From: Bacteroidota bacterium
GTDB lineage: Bacteria; Bacteroidota; Bacteroidia; UKL13-3
Reading direction: 5' to 3'
Length of the DNA stretch: 64,000 nt
NCBI GenBank assembly: GCA_947507965.1
Contig: CANNQU010000003.1
Coordinates: 31,329 to 95,328 of the forward strand
Part shown: piece after piece, positions 25,398 to 33,835 of the stretch
Numbering within the stretch: the first letter of the stretch is position 1
Layout of the letters: each line of letters begins with the position of its first letter
Notes under the pieces: generated by a model
Seen by the model: the letters and a program-made list of their open reading frames with translations, nothing else
Database searches by the model: none
Told to the model about the DNA's origin: nothing
Translations under genes and position numbers: made by a program

Positions 25398-26089
25398 TGT
25401 ACGAAGCCATAATTTTAGCCGGTGGTTTAGGTACACGCCTGAGAAGTGTGGTGGCTGACGTACCTAAAGTAATGGCAACAGTGGCAGGCAAACCATTTTT
25501 GCATTACATCATAAAAAAATTAATTGACGAAAAGGTAGCTCGTATTGTTTTAGCGGTAGGCTATAAGCATGAAATCATCCAAGCGTTTATTGCACAATCT
25601 AACTATGAGGCTGAAATTGTTTTTAGTGTAGAACATGAGCCACGAGGAACCGGTGGTGCTATAAAATTGGCGTTGGAGCATGCAAAGCAAGAAAATGTTT
25701 TCATCATCAATGGGGACTCTTTTTTCGACTGTAATTTTGAACGTTTAATGCAGGGTCATCTCATCCATGATGCTGATATTTCGTTAGCCTTAAAGCCCAT
25801 GCAGAATTTTGAACGTTATGGTACGGTGGAACTGAATGAACATCGAATCATACAATTTAATGAAAAAAAATATTGTGAAGACGGGCTTATTAATGCCGGG
25901 ATATATATTCTAAAAAGAAGTATTTTTAATGCTTTATCACTACCCAAAATCTTCTCTATGGAGAAGGAGGTGTTTGAATCACTTACTGCAACCTTGAAGC
26001 TAATTGGATTCCCTTTTACTAATTATTTTATTGATATAGGTATCCCAGAAGACTTTGAAAAGGTTCAGAAAGATTTCAAACAACCGTAG
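25397..26089 (+). CDS. Sugar-phosphate nucleotidyltransferase, HddC-like
   Basis: The 230-residue enzyme has the nucleotidyltransferase signature LAGGLGTRLRS (8-18), the Lys in VPKVMATVAGKPF, the nucleotide/metal Asp in FIINGDSFFD, and the later NAGIYILK and DIGIPEDF motifs. Close resemblance is to D-glycero-alpha-D-manno-heptose-1-phosphate guanylyltransferase (HddC) and to mannose-1-phosphate guanylyltransferase-type proteins, which make activated sugars for surface glycans. Its start overlaps the ruvA stop by one base. No heptose kinase or isomerase is adjacent, so the substrate is unsure. It would act in the cytoplasm and feed the glycosyltransferases found elsewhere in the window. Confidence 0.8.
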   Translation: MYEAIILAGGLGTRLRSVVADVPKVMATVAGKPFLHYIIKKLIDEKVARIVLAVGYKHEIIQAFIAQSNYEAEIVFSVEHEPRGTGGAIKLALEHAKQENVFIINGDSFFDCNFERLMQGHLIHDADISLALKPMQNFERYGTVELNEHRIIQFNEKKYCEDGLINAGIYILKRSIFNALSLPKIFSMEKEVFESLTATLKLIGFPFTNYFIDIGIPEDFEKVQKDFKQP

Positions 26090-26328
26090 TTCTCATAAAA
26101 CGTACAGTGTATCATTTTGAAGAAGATGGCGAGGAAACCAACCAACGATGGATCGCGATGTTATTTTAGTTTGGGTTCTAATTCCACTTCCTACGTGTTG
26201 TACAAACGTAATATAATCGGTTTCAATCTCGGGCGAAAAGCGCATCGAATCCAAGTGGGTTGAAGAATTTCGCTAGGAATACCTCCAAAAGAGTAGTCTT
26301 TAATAAAATTTTCTATCTTGCAACCTTC

Positions 26329-28269
26329 ATGAAGCTGAAAAATTTATTACGTAAGAAAAGTGTCTCACAAGTATTGGAAAATGCTGCCGGTGAGCAGGAT
26401 GGACACACCCTAAGCAAACACCTCACAGCCCTCGACCTTACCGCCTTGGGTATTGCTGCAATTATTGGTGCCGGTATTTTTACGACGATTGGCAAGGCAT
26501 CAGCTGATGGGGGGCCTGGGGTGGTATTTTTATTTATTTTCACGGCTATTGCATGCAGCTTTGCAGCCTTTGCCTATGCAGAATTTGCTAGCTTAGTACC
26601 CGTTTCAGGTAGCGCTTATACCTACAGTTATGTGGCCTTTGGAGAGTTGGTCGCATGGATTATTGGTTGGGCTTTGATAATGGAGTATGCCATAGGCAAT
26701 GTTACCGTAGCTATTGGGTGGAGCGAATATTTCACTTCTCTTCTATCTCAAATAAATAGTGATGCATTAAATATTCATGGTATTCATTTGCCGGGTTGGA
26801 TGACGCTCGATTTTCTGTCGGCTCACCGTGGCTTTAATGAGGCATCGGCATTAATGCAAAGCGGGAAATCGTTTGAGAATTTGAGCGCCGGCTTGCAAAG
26901 GGCTTATACTTCTTACACCATTGCTCCTACCTTTTTTGGGTTGCATATCGTCTTAAATATCCCTGCCTTGCTTATCATCCTGGCAATAACCATGTTGGTT
27001 TATCGTGGCATAAAGGAATCGCGAAATGCAAGTAATATGATGGTTGCTATCAAGCTTATCGTTGTGGTCTTGGTAATCATTGTGGGTACCGGTTATGTTG
27101 AGGTGTCCAATTGGAATCCGTTTATGCCCAATGGGGTGGGAGGGATTCTCAAAGGTGTTTCGGCGGTGTTTTTTGCTTATATCGGATTTGATGCCATAAG
27201 TACCACCGCAGAGGAATGTAAGGATCCTCAACGAGATTTACCCAAAGGGATGATGTGGGCGATCATAATTTGCACCATACTTTATATTTTGGTTGCGTTG
27301 GTTTTAACAGGAATGATTAGTTATAAGGACTTGGATGTGGCCGACCCCTTGGCTCATGTTTTTGAGGTATTAAATTTAAAATGGATGGCCGGAATAGTGG
27401 CGGTAAGTGCTGTGGTTGCAATGGCTAGTGTGTTACTTGTTTTTCAAATAGGGCAGCCCCGAATTTGGATGAGTATGAGTCGCGACGGATTACTTCCTCG
27501 GCGATTTGCTAAAGTGCATCCAAAGTTTAAAACACCATCCTTCTCTACGATTATTACGGGTGTCATCGTATGCGCCGGGACACTATTTTTAAATATCGAT
27601 ATGGTTACCGACCTCTGCAGTATCGGTACTTTATTTGCGTTTGTGCTCGTTTGTGGCGGCGTACTTAAAATGAATTTAGATCCCAATCGGCCCCCAAGTA
27701 AATTTAGAACACCCTATATCAACTCAAGGTATGTATATCTGTCTTTGATCGTCGTTGCCGTCCTTCTTTCAGTTAAATATAATAAGAAAAACACCATTGA
27801 TTTTATTTCCAATACCCCAAAAATATATTCATCTTCGGCACTACTAATTGGTTTAAAAACGGATGAAATAGCGTTGGTGAAAAGTAAAATAATGGAGTCC
27901 AATGCCATTCAATTTAAGGAAAACGATAACGATGTTGAAGCCTATTTAAACACCTTGGATGAGCGCAACTATGAAAATTTCGTTCAGCTATTACCCTTGG
28001 CCAACAAAAAAAAGTATGAGTCGGGCTTCGCGTTATTTAAACATAAAATACCAACCTGGATTTTCATACTAAGCGCCTTTGCCTTAGCGGTGTTTGCTTT
28101 TAAGCACAAGGCCTCACTCATACCACTGCTGGGTTTAACCAGTTGCTTATATATGATGAGTGAATTAGGCTATAAAAATTGGATGTACTTCTTTATTTGG
28201 CTTGCCTTAGGCTTAGCCATTTATTTCGGATTTTCCTATAAGAACAGTAAACTAAATCGACTAGTCTAG
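26329..28269 (+). CDS. APC family amino acid permease with large C-terminal loop
   Basis: The ATG at 26329 (MKLKNLLRKKSVSQVLE) is chosen over the track start at 26260, which adds an upstream stretch unlike the family; the protein is 646 residues. It has the CAT/YfnA-like pattern: a cytosolic N-terminus, GIAAIIGAGIFTTIGKAS in helix 1, many membrane helices, FFAYIGFDAISTTAEECKDPQRDLP in the middle and RDGLLPRRFAKVHPKFKTP. Between a late helix and the last two or three helices lies a hydrophilic stretch of about 100 residues (NKKNTIDFISN to YESGFALFKHK). The substrate is probably a cationic or neutral amino acid at the inner membrane. It converges on the next gene, the two stops sharing CTAG. 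Confidence 0.88.
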   Translation: MKLKNLLRKKSVSQVLENAAGEQDGHTLSKHLTALDLTALGIAAIIGAGIFTTIGKASADGGPGVVFLFIFTAIACSFAAFAYAEFASLVPVSGSAYTYSYVAFGELVAWIIGWALIMEYAIGNVTVAIGWSEYFTSLLSQINSDALNIHGIHLPGWMTLDFLSAHRGFNEASALMQSGKSFENLSAGLQRAYTSYTIAPTFFGLHIVLNIPALLIILAITMLVYRGIKESRNASNMMVAIKLIVVVLVIIVGTGYVEVSNWNPFMPNGVGGILKGVSAVFFAYIGFDAISTTAEECKDPQRDLPKGMMWAIIICTILYILVALVLTGMISYKDLDVADPLAHVFEVLNLKWMAGIVAVSAVVAMASVLLVFQIGQPRIWMSMSRDGLLPRRFAKVHPKFKTPSFSTIITGVIVCAGTLFLNIDMVTDLCSIGTLFAFVLVCGGVLKMNLDPNRPPSKFRTPYINSRYVYLSLIVVAVLLSVKYNKKNTIDFISNTPKIYSSSALLIGLKTDEIALVKSKIMESNAIQFKENDNDVEAYLNTLDERNYENFVQLLPLANKKKYESGFALFKHKIPTWIFILSAFALAVFAFKHKASLIPLLGLTSCLYMMSELGYKNWMYFFIWLALGLAIYFGFSYKNSKLNRLV

Positions 28270-28718
28270 TTCTTTATTAAGGTGTAAATAACCGAACTTT
28301 CCGGTGCTATTTTTTTAGATAGTTTTAATTCTTTAGCAGAAAAACTAATGATGTCAAGTCCTTCCACTGCCGGATTTTCTCTTGGAATAAGGAAGAGCAT
28401 TTTGTTGTCACTGCTAATTTTCCAGCTACCCACATCGCTTTTCCCACGACGCACAATATCGAAGCTGTCTTTTTCGAATGAATAGGTTTCTTTTTTCGAT
28501 TCTTCAATGAACGCAGTTATTTGTCCCTCCATTTTCGTTTTATATTCTGCTTCAAGAGAATCGGGCACTCCATTCATCGAATTTTTCTTCAATTCTTCTA
28601 GATTGGTGATGGAACACTCGGAAACGGTCCATTTCCCAATAACCCTTCCTGCTTTAGATTGGCATGAAACAATAAGAAGAGCAATGGCAAAGGAGCTTAA
28701 TAATAATAACTTTTTCAT
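28266..28718 (-). CDS. Hypothetical small lipoprotein
   Basis: No named family recognised. The 150-residue protein has a signal peptide and lipobox (LIVSCQSKAG). The mature domain begins GRVIGKWTVSECSI and contains YSFEKDSFDIVRRGKSDVGSWKISSDNKMLFLI and ends IYTLIKN. The GKW opening, the G-x-W-K centre and the late strand pattern are those of lipocalin-like small lipoproteins frequent in Bacteroidota. An acidic-basic helical segment (about 35-75) precedes the sheet. A perfect -7 element lies 25 bases upstream, so it is transcribed alone. Its stop codon overlaps the permease stop on the other strand. Confidence 0.7.
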   Translation of the reverse strand: MKKLLLLSSFAIALLIVSCQSKAGRVIGKWTVSECSITNLEELKKNSMNGVPDSLEAEYKTKMEGQITAFIEESKKETYSFEKDSFDIVRRGKSDVGSWKISSDNKMLFLIPRENPAVEGLDIISFSAKELKLSKKIAPESSVIYTLIKN

Positions 28719-28743
28719 TTAATGAGATAGATTTTAAAAGTTG

Positions 28744-28751
28744 CAAATATA
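28744..28751 (-). promoter_or_regulatory. -7 promoter element for the 150-aa lipoprotein
   Basis: TATATTTG on the minus strand matches TAnnTTTG perfectly, 25 bases from the ATG at 28718. Confidence 0.5.
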
Positions 28752-28776
28752 ATATTCCGACATCTAAAAGACGAAA

Positions 28777-30411
28777 TTAGTTTTTTGTGAGCACCGTTTT
28801 GTATTGTTTTATATTTCCGCAACCGTCTTCTACCATTAGCTCAAAGTTGGTTTTACCGGATAAATCAACTTCCCTGAGATTACAGTTAATGAGGTTATAT
28901 TTTAAGTCATAACTGAACAAAATAAACTTTCCATTGGCCGTTGCTTTGAATTTTTTGACACCCGTCTGAGAATCGGAGATACGAAATAGGAGTGAGCTAT
29001 TATGGCTGATATTTCTTGTAGAAGGGATGTTTAATGGTGTAATAACAGGAGGCGTCGTGTCGATATCGATGATATAGGTGCCACACGTTTTGGTGGTAGC
29101 CGTGAGGTAACCGTCTTTGAATTGGCCACCAATACTTCCTGCTGTCAGTGATTTTATATAAAGTTTGTGTTCTTTATGGTGTGGATTAATTAATGGAATA
29201 ATCCGTAATGTAATTTCTTTCTGAAGCGGAATTACATTGCTTCCTACCCGATACGTATAGGAATATTTTCGATAGGTGGTGTCGGCATAGAAGTTAAAGA
29301 AACAGGTATCAAACAAGGCCCCTGCAGGTATTTCCAAAACAGCTTTCCTGGCATTTAGTAAGTTTTTATTGGAGGGGATTAGGTTGTATTTTACAGGGGG
29401 CATTTTCTTGGAGTAGCCTCCTTTAAGGGTGAAGGTTTTTTGTGTTTGATTTCCAGCATGATCTTTGGTGATGATCTTCAGCTTCACCGTTTCGCCCGGA
29501 GCGATGTTGATGATTCCATTGTTTTTTGTGTTATAATAGATCTCTGTTAGATCGCCATCGTCTTTAAAACATTTTTCTATCCGGTATCCTTTCGTTTTTA
29601 GTACTTCGAAATCGAGATGAGAATTAATGCAACGCCAGTTATTGAAAGAGAAGGTATCCATTCGCTTTTCGAATATCAGTTCATCATTTTTGTATAATTG
29701 TGTTTGGTATATCCCGGCATTGGATTCATAGTCGCTGTAATAATCGATACCGCTTATGCCTACGCCAACTCTTCCCGGATCAACGGTTATTATTTTGCCT
29801 TTGTCGGATGGTAAGGTTTGCAAAAAAATCGATTGTAATCCATTCAAGGTAAAAACAGAAACGGAATAAATTCTTGGGGAATAAATATCGTTAATTATAA
29901 ACCCAAAATTCTCCGGGTTGAGCGCCAATTCTGTTTTTGTATCTCGTATTTCAAAATGGATATGAGGGCCGGCACTTCCACCCGTATTACCACTGAATGC
30001 TATAAGTTCTCCTTTTTTCACGTTTATCCGATTGGCCAGCAGCAGGGTATCTAACTCAAAATCCTCATTAGCATATTGGCACCTCGTCGCGAAGTTTTTA
30101 ATGGTGTCATTATAGGCTGAAAGATGTCCGTAAACACTGGTTAATCCATTGGGATGTGAGACATATAATGCCGTACCATATCCACGTTTACTCATGAGTA
30201 TTCGTGAAACATAACCATCCTCTATGGCATATACTCTCCATCCTTCTTTACCATCGGTACGTATATCAATGCCGCTATGGAAATGGTTATCGCGCAATTC
30301 TCCAAAATTGCCAGCCAGTTTAATTTCTCCGTCTATTGGAGAACCAAAATTATATTGACTATAAAGAAAAGAGCAGGTAAAAAGCAGAAAAAACAAAACA
30401 AAATTCTTCAT
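28777..30411 (-). CDS. M23 family metallopeptidase with C-terminal beta-rich region
   Basis: The 544-residue exported protein (signal peptide 1-18) carries an M23/LytM domain at about 25-160: the zinc motif HSGID in NHFHSGIDIRTDG and the second motif GPHIHFEIRD are both intact. The following 380 residues are beta-rich and Ig-like (IDTTPPVITPLN, LLFRISDSQTGVKKFKA, FELMVEDGCGNIKQYKT), a layout shared by Bacteroidota cell-wall peptidases that act in peptidoglycan remodelling in the periplasm. Substrate is likely peptide crosslinks. Its stop is about 58 bases from the preceding lipoprotein promoter. A second M23 gene lies at 42546. Confidence 0.9.
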   Translation of the reverse strand: MKNFVLFFLLFTCSFLYSQYNFGSPIDGEIKLAGNFGELRDNHFHSGIDIRTDGKEGWRVYAIEDGYVSRILMSKRGYGTALYVSHPNGLTSVYGHLSAYNDTIKNFATRCQYANEDFELDTLLLANRINVKKGELIAFSGNTGGSAGPHIHFEIRDTKTELALNPENFGFIINDIYSPRIYSVSVFTLNGLQSIFLQTLPSDKGKIITVDPGRVGVGISGIDYYSDYESNAGIYQTQLYKNDELIFEKRMDTFSFNNWRCINSHLDFEVLKTKGYRIEKCFKDDGDLTEIYYNTKNNGIINIAPGETVKLKIITKDHAGNQTQKTFTLKGGYSKKMPPVKYNLIPSNKNLLNARKAVLEIPAGALFDTCFFNFYADTTYRKYSYTYRVGSNVIPLQKEITLRIIPLINPHHKEHKLYIKSLTAGSIGGQFKDGYLTATTKTCGTYIIDIDTTPPVITPLNIPSTRNISHNSSLLFRISDSQTGVKKFKATANGKFILFSYDLKYNLINCNLREVDLSGKTNFELMVEDGCGNIKQYKTVLTKN

Positions 30412-30533
30412 TTCAATTTCTTGGAATTTGAGGAGTAGGCCTTTTGTACGGAACCAATACAGGGAATGACATCTTTTTTATTTTTGAATTACTACTATTT
30501 TAAGCAGGCCAATTTAGGTGCCGTTTTACACTT

Positions 30534-31730
30534 CTATAATTCATGCCCCATTCGTATTTTTTTTGTTTCCATATACAAGGCATTATGTTTATTTGATTTA
30601 ACTTTTAATGGGATATTCTCTACTATTTCCAAACCGTATCCAGTAAGTCCAGCACGTTTTGTAGGGTTATTACTGAGAAGTCGCATTTTATTTATTTTGA
30701 GGTCGCGCAAAATTTGAGCGCCAACACCATAATCGCGTTCATCGGGCTTAAAACCGAGCTCTATATTGGCTTCTACGGTGTCCATGCCTTCTTCCTGGAG
30801 TTTATAGGAACGTAATTTATTGAGCAATCCAATACCCCTCCCTTCATGGTTTAAATATAAAATTACGCCTCTTCCTTCCTCTTCTATTAGGCGCATAGCC
30901 TCGTGTAACTGTTCGCCACAGTCGCAACGGCTACTACCAAAAATATCACCGGTGATACACGATGAATGCACCCGAACCATCACGGCATCGTCTTTATTCC
31001 AGACGCCTTTTACTAAAGCCAAATGTTCTTGATTCGTATGGGCTTGTTTATAGGCGTATAAGTTAAAGTCGCCATATTCTGTAGGCATCTTAACATCAAT
31101 TACCCGTTCAATCAAACTCTCATAACGCAGGCGGTAATGGATCAAATCTTCGATACTCACAATTTTTAAATCATATTTTTCCGCGATCTTAAATAGGTCG
31201 GGAAGCCTCGCCATTGTTCCATCGTCTTTCATGATTTCGACAATAGTTCCTGCCGGTTCGAATCCGGCCAATTTTGCAAAATCGATAGCTGCTTCGGTAT
31301 GTCCAGCTCGACGCAGAACTCCTTCAATATGCGCTTTTAATGGAAAAATGTGCCCTGGCCTGGCCAAATCACCTGGTTTTGTATTTGGATTAATCAGCGC
31401 TTTTATCGTTTCACTCCTATCGTAAGCTGAAATGCCGGTGCTGATGTCGTTACGTATGAGGTCAACAGAGACGGTGAAGGCCGTTTTAAGGCTTTCGGTG
31501 TTTTCTGCCACCATCATATCCAAGCCTAAGGTATTACAACGCTCTTCGCTAAGGGGCGCACAAATTAAGCCACCACCTACCTTGGCCATAAAGGCGATCA
31601 TCTCGGGGGTTACGTTTCTTGCAGCGGTTAGAAAGTCGCCTTCATTTTCACGGTCGGCATCATCAACTACAATGATTAGTTTGCCTTTGCGTATATCTTC
31701 TACAGCTTCTTCGATGGTATTTAGTTTCAA
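30534..31730 (-). CDS. ribBA: Bifunctional 3,4-dihydroxy-2-butanone-4-phosphate synthase / GTP cyclohydrolase II
   Basis: The 398-residue protein joins the two entry enzymes of riboflavin synthesis. The DHBP synthase half (1-200) has the acidic motif DDADRENEGDF, RPGHIFPL and RAGHTEAAIDFAKLAG. The GTP cyclohydrolase II half (about 205-398) has the zinc-binding CITGDIFGSSRCDCGEQ and catalytic EGRGIGLLNKLR, followed by LSNNPTKR. Both active sites look intact, so it should use ribulose-5-phosphate and GTP. No FMN riboswitch-like leader was apparent. A TAAATTCG element (one mismatch) lies about 57 bases upstream in the region shared with the divergent GNAT gene. Confidence 0.97.
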   Translation of the reverse strand: MKLNTIEEAVEDIRKGKLIIVVDDADRENEGDFLTAARNVTPEMIAFMAKVGGGLICAPLSEERCNTLGLDMMVAENTESLKTAFTVSVDLIRNDISTGISAYDRSETIKALINPNTKPGDLARPGHIFPLKAHIEGVLRRAGHTEAAIDFAKLAGFEPAGTIVEIMKDDGTMARLPDLFKIAEKYDLKIVSIEDLIHYRLRYESLIERVIDVKMPTEYGDFNLYAYKQAHTNQEHLALVKGVWNKDDAVMVRVHSSCITGDIFGSSRCDCGEQLHEAMRLIEEEGRGVILYLNHEGRGIGLLNKLRSYKLQEEGMDTVEANIELGFKPDERDYGVGAQILRDLKINKMRLLSNNPTKRAGLTGYGLEIVENIPLKVKSNKHNALYMETKKIRMGHEL

Positions 31731-31844
31731 GGTAATTTAAATTTAGGTTGGTATCGTTATTCTGAAAATAATTGGGTTACAAGGTGCGAATTTACGATTC
31801 TGTTTTTTATTGTGATTGTATCTATAAATAATTAAACTTGCATT

Positions 31845-32357
31845 ATGTTTGTAATCACAAAAGCCGTGGCTGCCGATGTTGAAGCAATTTGCAATATAGG
31901 TGCTCAAACCTTTACTGATGCCTATTCGGCATATAATACAAAAGAAGATTTATCGGAGTATATTGCCTACTATTTTTCAAAAGAAAAAATAGCAGACGAG
32001 CTTCGTATGGATAATACGGGTTATTATCTATGTCGGGAGAAGGGTGAAATCATAGGATACTTGAAGCTCAACTTCGATATATCGTGTGAGGCCTTTGCCG
32101 GAAGTAAGGTAACCGAGTTACAGCGTATCTACGTTCTTAAAGAATATTACCGTAAAAAAGGGGGTAGCATACTAATGCAGTATGCCGTGGCGTTATGCGA
32201 AAATTTGCAGTACGAATTTATATGGTTGGGGGTATGGAAAGAAAATAAGAGGGCCTTAAAATTTTATGATAGCTGTGGATTTGAAATTATAGGGGAGCGC
32301 AATTTTAAGTTAGGCAGCAAGGTATATGATGATTTTTATTTAAGAAAGAGATTGTAA
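31845..32357 (+). CDS. GNAT family N-acetyltransferase
   Basis: The 170-residue protein has the GNAT fold order: N-terminal strand MFVITKAVAADVEAI, a central YLCREKGEIIGYLKL, the acetyl-CoA loop YRKKGGSILMQYAV (RxxGxG/A type) after ELQRIYVLKEY, and the C-terminal LGVWKENKRALKFYDSCGFEIIG. It transfers acetyl from acetyl-CoA to an amine; the substrate is unknown, with spermidine acetyltransferase (PaiA-like) or a ribosomal-protein type as options. A -7-like TAAACTTG (one mismatch) ends 4 bases before the ATG, suggesting a nearly leaderless transcript. Confidence 0.88.
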   Translation: MFVITKAVAADVEAICNIGAQTFTDAYSAYNTKEDLSEYIAYYFSKEKIADELRMDNTGYYLCREKGEIIGYLKLNFDISCEAFAGSKVTELQRIYVLKEYYRKKGGSILMQYAVALCENLQYEFIWLGVWKENKRALKFYDSCGFEIIGERNFKLGSKVYDDFYLRKRL

Positions 32358-32389
32358 GTTGAACAAAATTTCGGTGCGTAAATGAAATG

Positions 32390-32806
32390 TCATTTAAATT
32401 TTCGTTCCACATCTGCAATGGGTAAATCATTGATGCTGGCAAAACGCTTAGCCATCAACCCATTCTCATCAAACTCCCAGTTCTCGTTGCCATACGCTCT
32501 ATACCATTGCCCATCTTGGGTTTTATATTCATATTCAAACCTTACAGCCATACGGTTTTCTCTAAACCCCCACAATTCTTTTTTCAGTTTGTAGTTTAAC
32601 TCTTTCTCCCATTTTAGTTTTAAAAAGGTTTTTACGGCCTCCCTTCCGGTAATAAATTCGGTTCTGTTACGCCACTCGGTATCTATCGTATAGGCCAAAC
32701 ACACCCGATCAGGATCTTTGCTATTCCAGGCATCTTCGGCCAGCTGAACTTTTCGAAGTGCTGATTCGAGATTAAAAGGGGGGAGTGGTGGCCTTTGATT
32801 TTCCAT
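32390..32806 (-). CDS. NTF2-like (DUF1348 family) protein, short C-terminus
   Basis: The 138-residue protein matches the DUF1348/nuclear transport factor 2-like family: [39 protein letters not shown], then [46 protein letters not shown]. The fold is a cone-shaped barrel with a pocket; the family has no settled reaction. It ends soon after [11 protein letters not shown], where homologues known to me usually continue with about 15 more residues (a HWPLGRRP-type tail). No downstream frameshift that would restore the tail was found. It may be a real short variant. It is 152 bases downstream of the peroxiredoxin gene on the same strand. Confidence 0.8.
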   Translation of the reverse strand: MENQRPPLPPFNLESALRKVQLAEDAWNSKDPDRVCLAYTIDTEWRNRTEFITGREAVKTFLKLKWEKELNYKLKKELWGFRENRMAVRFEYEYKTQDGQWYRAYGNENWEFDENGLMAKRFASINDLPIADVERKFK

Positions 32807-32893
32807 GATTTCAGAGGTGATTCATTTTACGAACGACGTTGTTCGTCCGATTTCGGCATTATCCTATCGTTCAAAAGCTAAGAAAACATACTA

Positions 32894-32908
32894 TTTGAGG
32901 ACCTCAAA
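32894..32908. other. 15-bp palindrome upstream of the DUF1348 gene
   Basis: TTTGAGG-A-CCTCAAA is a perfect 7-base inverted repeat around a single base. It lies about 90 bases before the DUF1348 start and 50 bases after the peroxiredoxin stop, so it may be an operator or a short terminator stem; no T run supports the latter. Confidence 0.25.
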
Positions 32909-32958
32909 AGGGGCACCCTGCTTATATGAATCATGTCGCTTGGTTGGAACTAAAGGTC

Positions 32959-33597
32959 TTATAAGTTGGGCTGAGGTGTTATTCTCAGGTATGGTTTTAT
33001 TTTGGTATGACCTTTTGGAAACAATTCAGCTATTTTTTCATCGGGTACAGAAGGTACGATCACGCAATCATCTCCGTTCTGCCAATTTGCAGGGGTTGCC
33101 ACTTTGTGGTAGGCTGTAAGTTGAAGAGAATCAATAACTCGAAGCAATTCATCAAAATTTCTTCCGGTAGAAGCTGGATAAACGATGATCAACTTCACTT
33201 TTTTGTCGGGCCCGATGACGAACACGGATCGTACCGTGAGCTTGTCGTCGGCATTCGGGTGAATCATATCATAAAGAAGGGCTACTTTTTTGTCCTCATC
33301 GGCAATGATCGGCAGGTTAACTGTTGTATGTTGCGTTTCATTGATGTCCTTAATCCATCCTTTGTGCGACTCCACGCCATCAACGCTCAATGCAATCATT
33401 TTAACATTGCGTTGGTCGAATTTTTGTTTATACTTCGAAGCCATACCCAGCTCGGTAGTGCATACAGGAGTGTAATCGGCAGGGTGTGAAAATAAAACAC
33501 CCCAACTATCGCCTAGCCAATGATGAAAATCAATTTCTCCCTCTGAAGTTTGTGCTGTAAAGTTTGGAGCCTCATCTCCTAATCGAATGGTTGCCAT
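32959..33597 (-). CDS. Peroxiredoxin, 1-Cys (Prx6-like)
   Basis: The 212-residue enzyme reduces peroxides in the cytoplasm. The peroxidatic Cys46 is in PADYTPVCTTE, with a matching Thr43 and a distal Arg in VRSVFVIGPD. The C-terminal extension (ATPANWQNGDDCVIVPSVPDEKIAELFPKG) is the Prx6/AhpC-TSA 1-Cys type that dimerises by its tail. There is no resolving Cys at the usual 2-Cys position; the second cysteine (GDDC) lies in the tail. Length is normal for the subfamily. A -7 element 111 bases upstream and a stem-loop in the leader suggest regulated expression. Confidence 0.93.
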   Translation of the reverse strand: MATIRLGDEAPNFTAQTSEGEIDFHHWLGDSWGVLFSHPADYTPVCTTELGMASKYKQKFDQRNVKMIALSVDGVESHKGWIKDINETQHTTVNLPIIADEDKKVALLYDMIHPNADDKLTVRSVFVIGPDKKVKLIIVYPASTGRNFDELLRVIDSLQLTAYHKVATPANWQNGDDCVIVPSVPDEKIAELFPKGHTKIKPYLRITPQPNL

Positions 33598-33688
33598 AAG
33601 CGATACTTTTTTTCCTACTCATCTGGCTTTTCGGTTACGCCTCTACTTGAAATGCCCAAGCAGATCAGGCCCGTTTAAAGTGGTTTCT

Positions 33689-33706
33689 GGTCTCCACAAT
33701 GGAGCC
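33689..33706 (-). other. Stem-loop at the predicted 5' end of the peroxiredoxin mRNA
   Basis: On the minus strand GGCTCCA-TTG-TGGAGACC forms a 7-base-pair stem with one bulged A and a 3-base loop. It begins within a few bases of the transcription start predicted from the -7 element at 33708-33715, so it could be an mRNA-stabilising 5' hairpin or an operator. Confidence 0.3.
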
Positions 33707-33707
33707 A

Positions 33708-33715
33708 CAAAAATA
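33708..33715 (-). promoter_or_regulatory. -7 promoter element for the peroxiredoxin gene
   Basis: TATTTTTG on the minus strand is a perfect TAnnTTTG match, 110 bases before the ATG at 33597. The gap to the gene is longer than at most promoters here, so the leader would be about 100 bases. Confidence 0.4.
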
Positions 33716-33835
33716 AATAAATATTGCCATCAAATGAAATATATGTTGACGATCGATTTAGATTTGTGTTCATTGGATAAAACGTCCATCCATTGGAAAT
33801 AGCGGCCTGAATTTTTAAGAGACGACCTATTGGCT

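Noticed and set aside
26090-26328. Possible gene remnant between the nucleotidyltransferase and the permease
   Set aside because: Short open stretches exist but no codon run longer than about 30 residues and no recognisable motif; treated as plain intergenic sequence.
30466-30717. 83-aa plus-strand ORF at the end of ribBA
   Set aside because: It is largely the shadow of ribBA on the other strand with no motif or promoter.
32829-32846. Inverted repeat ACGAAC...GTTCGT after the DUF1348 start
   Set aside because: The stem is only 6 base pairs and there is no T run on either strand; chance is likely.
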